NCBI RefSeq assembly: GCF_005239225.2
Contig: NC_133290.1
Span: forward strand, 13,896,204-13,960,203
Length of the DNA stretch: 64,000 bases
DNA from: Populus alba
Lineage: Eukaryota; Streptophyta; Magnoliopsida; Malpighiales; Salicaceae
Direction of reading: 5' to 3'
In this document: positions 11,540 to 20,292 of the stretch, in pieces
Layout: every line of letters begins with the position of its first letter
Position numbering within the stretch: position 1 is the first letter of the stretch
The notes under the pieces: model-generated
The model's input: only the letters and a program-made list of their open reading frames with translations
Told to the model about the DNA's origin: nothing
Databases searched by the model: none
Translations under genes and position numbers: made by a program

Positions 11540-12650
11540 AGGACTTGGTTATTTGTAAAGAAATCTAAGATGACAACAAACTCATCAAAAGATTGATATT
11601 TAAGTGATGTGAGTACATTAGAAATCTTAATCTACAGAAGAATAAAATCGTAATCCGGTGGTTTTGATTTGGATTAAGATTTAATAATTGTGTTGTTTAG
11701 ATTCGATATATTCTTAATTAAATCAGTCATATTTATCCATATGAGATTCTTTTTTTCTTTTTCTTTTTTTATGAAAGATCTTACTAGGATTCTTTCAAGG
11801 AGAAAACGAAAGAAGAATGGACATACATAATTAGCCAGCTCCAATATTCAAGTATCATCATCAAGGAAATTTGATTTCTCGACTTGCTGTAATTAAACCA
11901 TAGCTTAATTACCTTATATTTCTTATAATTTGGCAAAAAAAAATCGTTTCAAATAACTTTACTTAAAAATGAGACCCACTGAGAAGGAGAATTATATTAT
12001 TCAAAATTTCTCAAAGAAGAAGAAGAAGAAAATATATATAAAAAGGAAAACTAGAATGAACTTTAAAAAAAAAAAAAGGATAGTGCTTTACAAACCAAAA
12101 AATATAATTCTTAGAAGAATAATCCTCGACATCAACGAAAAAAAAAAAACACAAAAATCAATTCACACAGGATCATAAATTAGATAGAATTTATCGTTGA
12201 AGCTTATATATTAAAATCATGATTCCTGTGCTTTCTTTGTTCTTTTTTGAGTGCATGTTAATTTAGCCCTCCATCTCATGTATTTTGCCTTTTAACCTTG
12301 TTTGCTTCTTCTTTTTTTTCTCACTTGGTGTTTTAATATATTCCTTCGGCTTATATTGTAATCAATTTGGATACCATTTTCTTCATAAAAGAAGGAAAAA
12401 ACTCCAACAACGGGAAATATTGTTTAATTTTCAGAAGAGGAGGAATGGCAATATATATGCAAGGATATGTAACATTAAAATAGTAGAAAAGGGACTGCAG
12501 AAAACACAAATTTTAGTACAACAAACTCTCAACAACGTAAAATAATATGCGTGTAATACAATAACAAACACTCAGACGAAAGTCCTATCCACATATTAAA
12601 GTTATTTCACGACGCATGTGTCTAATACATAGAAATATGAAATGGTATGG
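11540..12650. other. Intergenic, no gene seen
   Basis: AT-rich promoter-side DNA of the beta-xylosidase pseudogene and 3' flank of the next PELPK gene. It contains A-rich low-complexity sequence (11960-12170) and no recognisable exon. Confidence 0.5.
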
Positions 12651-12654
12651 CCAT

Positions 12655-13023
12655 TTAAGGACTAGTAGTAGACTGAGGTGGCTTGATGTCCTTGGGAAGA
12701 GCTGGTATGGTAGGTAATGTGGTCTTTGGAAGCTCAGGGAAGTGGGGGAGAGGTGGCAATTCAGGCAATTTGGGAACTTCAGGTTTTGGCAGCTCAGGAA
12801 ATTCAGGTTTTGGCAGGACAGGGAGTTCAGGTTTCGGTAATGTTGGAAGTTCAACCTTAGGCAACGGTGGCAGCTCAGGCAATTCAGGCTTGGGGAGCTC
12901 AGGAACCTCAGGCAATGTTGTCTCCAAAATCCTGCGCGCTTCTGTCCAGCTTGTGTTGTCCACCATTGACAAAGTGATCAGCAAGAGTGGTGAAAGAAAT
13001 GTCAAGAAACGAAGAGAAGCCAT
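12655..13023 (-). CDS. PELPK-type secreted proline-rich protein (copy A)
   Basis: A 122-residue protein starting MASLRFLTFLSPLLLITL. The signal peptide ends before EARRILETTLPEVPELPKP. The mature protein is a run of five-residue PELPK-like repeats (PELPKPELPELPPLPK, PEFPELPKPEVPKLPEL), then a tail PTIPALPKDIKPP. This repeat defines the PELPK family (Arabidopsis PELPK1), wall-bound proteins implicated in germination and defence. The chosen ATG matches MANHIF of the two later copies; an ATG 12 codons upstream (13059) is in frame and also lies after the TATA box. The alternating Glu and Lys give a charge-patterned polyproline rod. Confidence 0.87.
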   Translation of the reverse strand: MASLRFLTFLSPLLLITLSMVDNTSWTEARRILETTLPEVPELPKPELPELPPLPKVELPTLPKPELPVLPKPEFPELPKPEVPKLPELPPLPHFPELPKTTLPTIPALPKDIKPPQSTTSP

Positions 13024-13142
13024 GATTTTGGAGATGGAAATCAGGAGGACTTGGATCAAAAGTAATTAAACAGAGTCGTATACTAATTGCAAAGTGTGCA
13101 AGCTTCTCCAATCACTTTGGTGTACTGATTTCACTTTGTATT

Positions 13143-13165
13143 GGGGTTTTATATATAGATGTGGG
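13143..13165 (-). promoter_or_regulatory. TATA box of PELPK gene A
   Basis: The minus strand reads CATCTATATATAAAACCCC, 120 bp before the chosen ATG. It is a longer form of the box shared by the whole proline-rich cluster. Confidence 0.7.
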
Positions 13166-13352
13166 ATGTGGAGAAGAGGGCAGTTTCAAGGGAGATAATT
13201 AATTTGGTGGGAAAGCTTGAGTCGTCTTGGTAGCTCAACTTCTGGGACGTCGAGAATAGGGAAGTTTCAAGAGTGATTTTGTACAGGTGAGTCTTGGTAG
13301 CTCACCTATACAAATCTTGGTTGATCATTGTATATATGATGCATTATCCGTT

Positions 13353-14504
13353 CAAGTTACTCTGATTTTGCGTTTTTAAATTGACTTTCTTGTTGGGTGC
13401 AACCACATTATGAAGCACTAGACACGTCTTGCTAGCTAGATTTTATGAATGGTGTAATCAAATAAGATAAGAATAATGTGTTAAAAAGTAAATGAAATAA
13501 ATTATGGAACATAATTATTAATTAATTTAATATTAAATAAATAAAATAAAATAAAAACTAATTAAAGAAAACTTGAGTCAGTTAACTTGTTAAATTTTAT
13601 GATATGAGTCATGAGACTAAAATAATCATATAGAAAGTAAATCACAATAAATTATGATATTCAATCTCTAATCAAATAAATATTAAAGGATAAAATTAGA
13701 TAAAAAAAAATATATATTTTAAAAAAAAAAAAAAATACAAAAAAAAAAGTCATGTGATTTGTGCTCCGTCGTGGGTCAAATATTTTAATTTCCTAAAAAT
13801 AAAATTGTATATACATGTTTTTTCAATGCATTTCTGTAATTTAAAAGATTTTATTGTAAATTAAAAAGTTTATATATATATGCAATCAAATAAACTGAGA
13901 ATTATGTATGCTAATAAATATATGCAATCAAGTTACTCTGATTTTGCATTTTCAAATTAACTTTCTTGCCGGGTGCAACCACATTATGAATCACTAGACA
14001 CGTCTTGCTAGCTAGATTTTATGAATGGTGTAATCAAATTATAATGAGATAAGGATAATTTGGTAAAAAGTAAAAAATTATAAAATATAATTATTAATTA
14101 ATTTAATATTAAATAAAAAAATAAAATAAAAACTAATTGAAAAAAACTTGAGCCAACTGAATTAACCTGTCAAATTCGTGACATGAATCATGAGATTAAA
14201 ATAATCATATAAAAAGTAAATCACAATAAATTATGACATTCAATTCTCTAATAAAAGCAAATATTAAATTATAAATTTAAAGAAAAAGTAAAAAAAAAAA
14301 AAAAAAGGTTATGTGACCTACGCTCTGTCGTGGGTCAAATATTTTAATTTTCCTAAAAATAAAAATTGTTATATGCATGTTTTTTCAATGCATTTTTGCA
14401 GTTTAAAAGATTTTAGTGCAAATCAAAAAGTTTATGTATACATGCAATCAAATAAACTGAGAACCATGTGTGTTAATAAATAAATAAAAAGACATTAACG
14501 ATAC
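13353..14504. repeat. 576-bp tandem duplication
   Basis: The phrase CAAGTTACTCTGATTTTGC begins at 13353 and again at 13929. Both copies continue with GGGTGCAACCACATTATGAA and CACTAGACACGTCTTGCTAG, then a stretch of the dispersed GAGTTAACT/ATGAGTCATGAG repeat, then GTGGGTCAAATATTTTAATTT. The offset is 576 bp and the copies are diverged by scattered substitutions and small indels. Confidence 0.8.
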
Positions 14505-14655
14505 TTAAAAATAAAATTTGAAAAGTTGAAAGACAAGTATAAATCAAAATATTTAATCTTGTAATACAGGATATTTATCCGGTTATGTTTGCTAAATTTT
14601 ACTTATTACAATATTATTTTACTCCATCAAGCGATAATAGAAATAGGATTAAATT
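14310..14655. repeat. Dispersed repeat copy (also 240-620, 13745-13925, 26215-26700)
   Basis: Shared ordered phrases are GGGTCAAATATTTTAA, TGCATGTTTTTTCAATGCAT, AAAAGTTTATGTATACATGC, CAAATAAACTGAGAA and GGTTATGTTTGCTAAATTT. The copies are intergenic. No ends or coding frame could be defined, so the class is unknown. Confidence 0.6.
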
Positions 14656-14689
14656 TTTTTTATTTTAAGCCTTGCAAGCGAGCCCAACC

Positions 14690-15090
14690 ATCAAGCGCTT
14701 ATTTTTCAACCATTACATAGAACCCTCTCTTACAAATTCGATATGGGTGCTTCAGGATTTGTTCCTCGGACACCAGCTTCCCATCAGAGTTAGTCTCTTT
14801 AGACTCTTCAAGAAACTCGGGCGGAAAAATCATAGATTCACCCCTGACAAGATGAGGTCTGATTCACAAAAAGGTTTTCTTGCTGTTAGCAAGCTCCACA
14901 AGTGTGTTGCTGTGTCATGACCGTGATGTTACCAAAATTAATGAAAATGGCAAGAAGCTCACGAAATTAATGAACTGTCTAGGATAACATCAGCATCAAT
15001 CAGAGGGAGACCATCTGGGGTTGTTCCAAAATGAAAATCAGGCATGCCATCAAGGGAGCTGGGGCCCCTGGATTCGACGAAGATGATGTG
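14690..15090 (-). pseudogene. UGT85-like UDP-glycosyltransferase pseudogene fragment
   Basis: On the minus strand near 15080-14985 a frame reads FVESRGPSSLDGMPDF and FGTTPDGLPLIDADV, matching the N-terminal UGT85 phrases SRGPxSLDGLPDF and TIPDGLPPxDADV. Further on (about 14960-14930) FRELLAIFINF resembles FKELLAKLN. Near 14830-14730 a frame reads PPEFLEESKETN and KLVSEEQILKHP, matching PPEFLEETKxRG and the start of the PSPG box, WCPQEQVLKHP. The pieces are in different frames, the middle of the protein is deleted and the rest of the PSPG box is absent. The live family glycosylates small molecules in the cytosol. The 3-kb tandem duplication begins next to its 5' end. Confidence 0.72.
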
Positions 15091-15775
15091 AAAAAGCCTT
15101 TGTGATCTTGTAGTTTTGTGAGTTAGAAATCTCACATCACGATTCTAGGAATTGCTTTGAATTTTTTCTATCCAATATTCAAAATCTCAAATCACACATT
15201 TGGGGACATTTTTCTCCTTTCTTCCAAATTAAAATCTAAGAACTGATCATTATAGGAAGAGTGCTTCTATTCGTCAACTCTTCGACAGAGCTTTCGCTCG
15301 AATTATAATTAGATATCAGCTTATTTATTTAATTAGATTAGAGACATTTCACATGAATGATTAGCAGTTAAGAATTGAGATTCATGGCTACGATTTTTAT
15401 AGTGACAATTTGCTTTCATATATCTTCTTTTTTTGTTCTTTCTCAAATTAACTTGTGCTTCTTTTCTCTTGTATCACATACATAAGAATATTTATGAAGT
15501 GACAACAAAAACACACTTGATGGTTTGTGCCAAATTAAGCAGCTTAAAATAAAGAACCAAACGAGTATCCATATATATTACTTGTAACGGAAGGTATAGT
15601 AGAAAATACATGGTAGTATTAATGACCCTTATACATGTATTCTGTAATAAATAGTAAAAATGGCATAAAGAAACAGTAGAGTACGGTATAATCACCACAC
15701 CAAACGATAATAGACCCAGCAAACTAGATGAAGACTTCCATAACATGAAACATTAGATGGTATGATCATCATCAT

Positions 15776-16297
15776 TCAAGGGCTAGTAGTTGAGTGGGAG
15801 GGAATAGTACTTGGCAGTGTGGGCTTCGTCAGATCAGGAAAATGGGGAAAAGGTGGAAATTCAGGCAGTTTTGGTGTTTCAAATTTTGGCAGTTCAGGTA
15901 TTGGGAGCTCAGGAAGCTTAGGCAACTCCGGCTTGGGAAGCTCGGGAAATTCAGGCTTCGGAAGCTCAGGCAGTTTTGGTATTTCAAATTTTGGCAGTTC
16001 AGGTATTGGGAGCTCAGGAAGCTTAGGCAACTCTGGCTTGGGAAGCTCGGGAAATTCAGGCTTCGGAAGCTCAGGCAGTTTTGGTGTTTCAAATTTTGGC
16101 AGTTCAGGTATTGGGAATTCCGGCAGCTTAGGCAACTCCGGCTTGGGAAGCTCGGGAACGTCAGGCTTCGGAAGCTCAGGCAATGTTACCTCCAAGAGTT
16201 GGCGTGCCTCCACCAGAATTGTCTGGCTGGTTAGCAATGACATGCTCATGATCACTATAAGTGGTGAAATGAAAAGTGGGAAGATATGATTGGCCAT
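15776..16297 (-). CDS. PELPK-type secreted proline-rich protein (copy B, expanded)
   Basis: A 173-residue protein starting MANHIFPLFISPLIVIMSM. The frame is open for 62 more codons upstream, but the first ATG of that longer frame (16483) lies upstream of the TATA box at 16401-16419, so the inner ATG is preferred. The signal peptide is followed by EARQLLEVTLPELPKPD, then PELPK repeats arranged as three tandem 35-residue modules (each with IPELPKFE and PKLPELPKPEFPELPKP). The tail is PHFPDLTKPTLPS and TTSP. It is exactly two modules longer than its duplicate at 18.8 kb once the differing tail is allowed for. It is probably a wall-bound rod-like protein. Confidence 0.87.
   Translation of the reverse strand: MANHIFPLFISPLIVIMSMSLLTSQTILVEARQLLEVTLPELPKPDVPELPKPELPKLPEFPIPELPKFETPKLPELPKPEFPELPKPELPKLPELPIPELPKFEIPKLPELPKPEFPELPKPELPKLPELPIPELPKFETPKLPEFPPFPHFPDLTKPTLPSTIPSHSTTSP
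15866..16180 (-). repeat. Three 105-bp in-frame tandem modules
   Basis: The phrase CAGTTTTGGT starts at 15866, 15971 and 16076, an exact period of 105 bp (35 codons). The modules differ by only a few substitutions, which points to recent expansion or homogenisation. Confidence 0.9.
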
Positions 16298-16400
16298 GGT
16301 TGTGGCGATGGCAATGGCAATGGCTTCAAGGGAAGGGGGAGTTTTAGGCTTTAGCGAATCACAAGTGGTGTGAAGTATGCTTTTCCGTGAGAAAACCATT

Positions 16401-16419
16401 GGGTTTTTATAGATGCGGG
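16401..16419 (-). promoter_or_regulatory. TATA box of PELPK gene B
   Basis: The minus strand reads CATCTATAAAAACCC, 104 bp before the chosen ATG. Its position decides the start codon of the gene. Confidence 0.7.
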
Positions 16420-17490
16420 AGGTGGAGAATAGGGAGGTTTTGGAGGGCGAGTTGGCAGGACATTTTGTAAGTTGGCAGTTCAACTTCTCACCAGTTATAT
16501 GCTTACTTACACTTCAACAACATAATCAGGTTCCAAAGACACCCTTTGGAAGAAATATATATAAAAAAAAAACAAAAAAAGATGAAAAAGCTGGTGCATG
16601 TAGATTGATTAGCTGTCATTTCCATTTTACCCCAGAACCAGCTAGAGATTGATTCAAAAAAAAGGTTCGGGTTACTGGACAATTCGTAAATCACTGGGTC
16701 AACTCAGGTTAATTATTTTTATTAAAATGAAGTCACTTTATTTAACAACTATGCATCTGCATTAGGGGGCTCATCAAACCAAATTCATCAATCATTCATG
16801 GGAATTGAAATCAAGGGCCGTTTTTAGGATGGGTTATTTGGGATTTTGCCAAATTTATGTGTTCATTGTAACCATAAGAACATGGTGGCTAGTCTTCTGC
16901 ATGTTCTATTATCACAATTGTTCATGATTTGGACTCGAAAATTTACTCTCATGTGTGGCTAGTGAAACATGGTAAGCTCCATGTAACTTCATCTCGGAGT
17001 CCATCCGAATCCCGGCAGACTACTGCTAGAGATGTACCTCTGCAGAAGTCTAATCTGCATATTGCTTTCGAGAAACGAGTAACTTTGACAGTAAGTTTAC
17101 ATCCACAGGGATGAACTAAAAGTCAAACTAATCAGCTTAACCATCTCTTACTTATTATCCATGCCATCAGACGTGCAGAAAACATAAATATCATCCATCA
17201 GAATCTGGAACTTGAAAGCTCTTAGGCCAAATTAATAAACAATACTGCTTTATCAACTATGAAATGCAGTTTCATACAACATATTACAGATTATGACATC
17301 AAATTTGAGTATTATTACAACAGCACTTATATTACTTGGTAGTTAATCCCAGGAGTTCGAGGGAATAACGTTATTAATTTTTCTGACTGTCTTCACATGC
17401 ATGTATAAACAAGGCACAAAATACAAGAAGACTTGACGACAACGATGACAACAACAGCAACAACAAATTATAAAGATAAATCAGCAGCAC
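16420..17490. other. Intergenic between PELPK gene B and the carbonic anhydrase fragment
   Basis: Non-coding. It is mirrored in copy 2 (19.24-20.28 kb) apart from indels: copy 1 has an extra block near 16900-17050 and copy 2 carries a TRIM solo LTR. A repeat phrase with GGGTCAACTCAGGTTAATTA lies near 16690-16730. Confidence 0.6.
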
Positions 17491-17494
17491 AGTT

Positions 17495-17697
17495 TCAGAA
17501 CCAAAATGCTCGGTCTTTTACTGCAACTTTCCCACTTCTGTCCTTCACATTGTTTTCCTTGTACAGTGTCCATTTCTCAAATGAACAGTCAACGAAGTCG
17601 TAATAGCCACCATGAATATTGAGCTCTCCATTCCTCACTTTTTCTTCTACCCAAGGGTAACTGAGAGGAGGTTTACCAATGAACAATTGACTGATTC
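17495..17697 (-). pseudogene. Orphan last exon of beta-carbonic anhydrase
   Basis: This matches exon 9 of the intact carbonic anhydrase at 20293-20493, encoding [11 protein letters not shown], then [29 protein letters not shown] and a stop. It is 203 nt against 201 in the intact gene. Two extra bases (CTCCTCTCAG for CTCCTCAG) shift the frame after VNLLS. No other carbonic anhydrase exon accompanies it; only the adjacent part of the last intron follows, up to the duplication junction. It cannot make an enzyme and is a by-product of the tandem duplication. Confidence 0.9.
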
Positions 17698-18789
17698 CTG
17701 TAGGAAACAACATCAGGAAGAAATCACTTCGCATAATTATGGTTCGATTATTTAGACCACCTCTCATCAAACTATATTCTTCTCTACCCACTGGTTAGCA
17801 GCAGTCCTGAATTCATTATTTATTAAGAAGAAATTTGTTGTGGCATTGAGGCCCAAAACTTTCAATATTAAACAGGAAAAGAAATGGGATTGGAGAAAAA
17901 ATGGTTGCCTTTTCAAAGTAGGGCTGTCCACTACACAAGTTCACTGTATAGCACAACGATAAAGCAGGACGGTAAAAAAGGACCAATCTAAACCCAATCC
18001 AGCAACAAACATGCGGTTACTGCTATACTTTTCGCTCCATTTCTCAGATGATAGCCATGAATTTCAAAAACATCAAGTTCGCCAACGTCAGCTATTTTAT
18101 GAAAGATACGAGCAAAAACAAATTAACAGAAAAAAGACAAATGAAAGAGAGAACTGGTTAGAGCAAGCAAGAATAGGACGTCAGATCTATGAAGTTCATG
18201 CTCAGAATGTGAGTTAGAAATCTCTTGCACATTTTGTGAGTTAGAAATCTCACATCACGATTCTAGGAATTGCTTTGATTTTTTTCTTTCCATTATTCAA
18301 AATCTCAAATCACACATTTGGTGACATTTTTCTCTTTTCTTCCAAATTAAAACCTAAGAACTCGTTATAGGAAGAGTGCTTCTATTCATCAACACTTCTA
18401 CAGAGCTTTCGCTCGAATTATAATTAGATATCAGCTTAATTATTTAATTAAGGCTCGAATTATCTTCGATTTGATTAAGGAAAAGTCATCTATGTTGAGA
18501 TTAATTAGTACGTTCAATTTGCCTTCAGATTAAGGCCTGATGGTTTGTGCCAAATTAAGCAGCTTAAAATAAAGAACGAAACGAGTATCGATATATTACT
18601 TGTAACGGAAGTTATAGTAGAAAATACATGGTAGCAATGACCCTTATACAATTATTCTGTAATAAATAGTAAAATGGCATAAAGAAATAGTAGAGTACGG
18701 TATAATCACCACACCAAACGATAAAACACCCAGCAAACTAGATGAAGTCTGCCATAACATGAAACATTCTATGGAATGATCATCATCAT

Positions 18790-19113
18790 TCAAGGAGTAG
18801 GAGTTGAGTGGGAGGGGTTGATGTCCTTGGGAATAGTTGGCAGTGTGGGCGTAGTCAGATCAGGAAAGTGGGGAAAAGGTGGCAATTCAGGCAGTTTTGG
18901 TATTTCAAATTTTGGCAGTTCAGGTATTGGGAAATCGGGCACCTCCGGCAACTCCGGCTTGGGAAGCTCGGGAAATTCAGGCTTCGGAAGTTCAGGCAAT
19001 GTTACCTCCAAGAGTTGGCGTGCCTCCACCAGAATTGTCTGGCTGGTTAGCAATGACATGCTCATGATCACTATAAGTGGTGAAATGAAAAGTGGGGAGA
19101 TATGATTGGCCAT
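18790..19113 (-). CDS. PELPK-type secreted proline-rich protein (copy C)
   Basis: A 107-residue protein starting MANHISPLFISPLIVIMSM; an in-frame ATG 18 codons upstream is the alternative. The signal peptide and junction EARQLLEVTLPELPKPE are the same as in copy B. Only one 35-residue PELPK module remains, and the tail is PTLPTIPKDINPSHS, resembling copy A (PALPKDIKPP). The TATA box lies 110 bp upstream. The tail shared with copy A suggests the KDI end is ancestral and was altered in copy B. It should be secreted and probably wall-bound. Confidence 0.86.
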   Translation of the reverse strand: MANHISPLFISPLIVIMSMSLLTSQTILVEARQLLEVTLPELPKPEFPELPKPELPEVPDFPIPELPKFEIPKLPELPPFPHFPDLTTPTLPTIPKDINPSHSTPTP

Positions 19114-19222
19114 GGTTGTGGCGATGGCAATGGCTTCAAGGGAAGGGGGAGTTTTAGGCTTTAGCAAATCACAAGTGCTGTGAAGTGTTCTTTTTGCAGT
19201 GCTTTTCCGTGAGAAAACCGTT

Positions 19223-19241
19223 GGGTTCTTATAGATGTGGG
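19223..19241 (-). promoter_or_regulatory. TATA box of PELPK gene C
   Basis: The minus strand reads CATCTATAAGAACCC, a one-base variant of the box before copy B. Confidence 0.62.
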
Positions 19242-19865
19242 AGGTGGAGAATAGGGAGGTTTTGGAGGGCGAGTTGGCAGGACATTTGGATTTTGGTAGT
19301 TCAACTGCTCACCAGTTATGCTAATTACTTACACTTCAAAAACATAATCAGCTTTCAAAGATACCCTTTAGAGGAAAGGAAAAAAAAAAAAACAGAGAAG
19401 AAAAAGGCTGGTGCATCTAGATTGATTAACTGGCACTTCCATTTTACTCCAGAATCAGCTAGAGATTGATTCAAATAAGAGTTCGGGTTGCCGGGTCAAC
19501 TCGTAAATCACCCGACCAACTCAGGTTAATTATTTTTATTAAAATGAAGTCACTTTATTTAACAGGGCTCATCAAACCAAATTCATCCATCATTCATGGG
19601 AATTGAAATCTAGGGCCGTTTTTAGGATGGGTTATTTGGGATTTTGCCAAATTTATGTGTTCATTGTAACCATATCATGCATTAGATGTTGGCGCGAAAA
19701 GAAACCATAAGAACATGGTGGCTAGTCTTTTGTATTTAATTTTATTTCACTTCTTCATGATTTGGACTCGAATATCTACTCTGCATATTGCTTTCGAGAA
19801 ACGAGTAACTTTGACAGTAAGTTTACATCTACATATGAATGAAAAGTTAAATTAATCAACTAAAT

Positions 19866-19936
19866 TATTCCAACCCAATGACTTAAATTGTTAGGAAAAA
19901 TATCAAGATATGATTTATATTATTCTTTAATAAACT
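19866..19936 (-). mobile_element. TRIM-type solo LTR
   Basis: The minus strand reads AAGAATAATATAAATCATAT, then CTTGATATTTTTCCTAACAA and GTCATTGGGTTGGAATAA. This is the same LTR type as at 46.75 and 55.84 kb. Copy 1 of the tandem duplication lacks it (AATCAGCTTAACC there). Possible target duplications are ACTAA and ACTTAA. Confidence 0.7.
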
Positions 19937-20292
19937 TAACTATCTCTTACTTATCAATGCCATCAGCCATGCAGAAAACACAAATACCATCCATCAGGAT
20001 CTGAAACTTGAAAGCTCTTATGCCAAATTAATAAACAATACTGCTTTATCAACTATGAAATGTAGTGCCATTCAACATATTACAGATTATGACATCAAAT
20101 GTGACTATAATTACAACAGCACTTATATTACTTGGTAGTTAATCCCAGGAGTTCGAGGGAATAACGTTATTTTTCTGAATGTCTTCACACATGCATGTAT
20201 AAACAAAGCACAAAAGACAAGAAGACTTTACGACAACGATGACAACAACAGCAACAACAAATTAATTATAAAGATAAATCAGCAGCACAGTT

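Larger units (their letters stand above)
15106..18207. repeat. 3.1-kb tandem duplication, copy 1
   Basis: It starts near TCTTGTAGTTTT-GTGAGTTAGAAATCTC and ends at ATGAAGTTCATGCTCAGAAT, where copy 2 begins with GTGAGTTAGAAATCTC. It holds one PELPK gene and the last exon plus part of the last intron of the carbonic anhydrase gene. At the end of copy 2 the same CATGCTCAGAAT continues into native carbonic anhydrase intron, so copy 2 keeps the original junction. Confidence 0.85.

Noticed and set aside
15762..16289. Long Gly/Ser-rich open frames antisense to the PELPK and proline-rich genes (also at 12683, 7243, 1491 and 18776)
   Set aside because: They are shadows: Pro, Leu, Glu and Lys codons on the minus strand read as Gly, Ser and Asn on the plus strand. 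There is no signal peptide or independent promoter.
16297..16483. 62-residue N-terminal extension of PELPK gene B
   Set aside because: Its first ATG lies upstream of the TATA box, and the segment is not hydrophobic, which would bury the signal peptide inside the protein.
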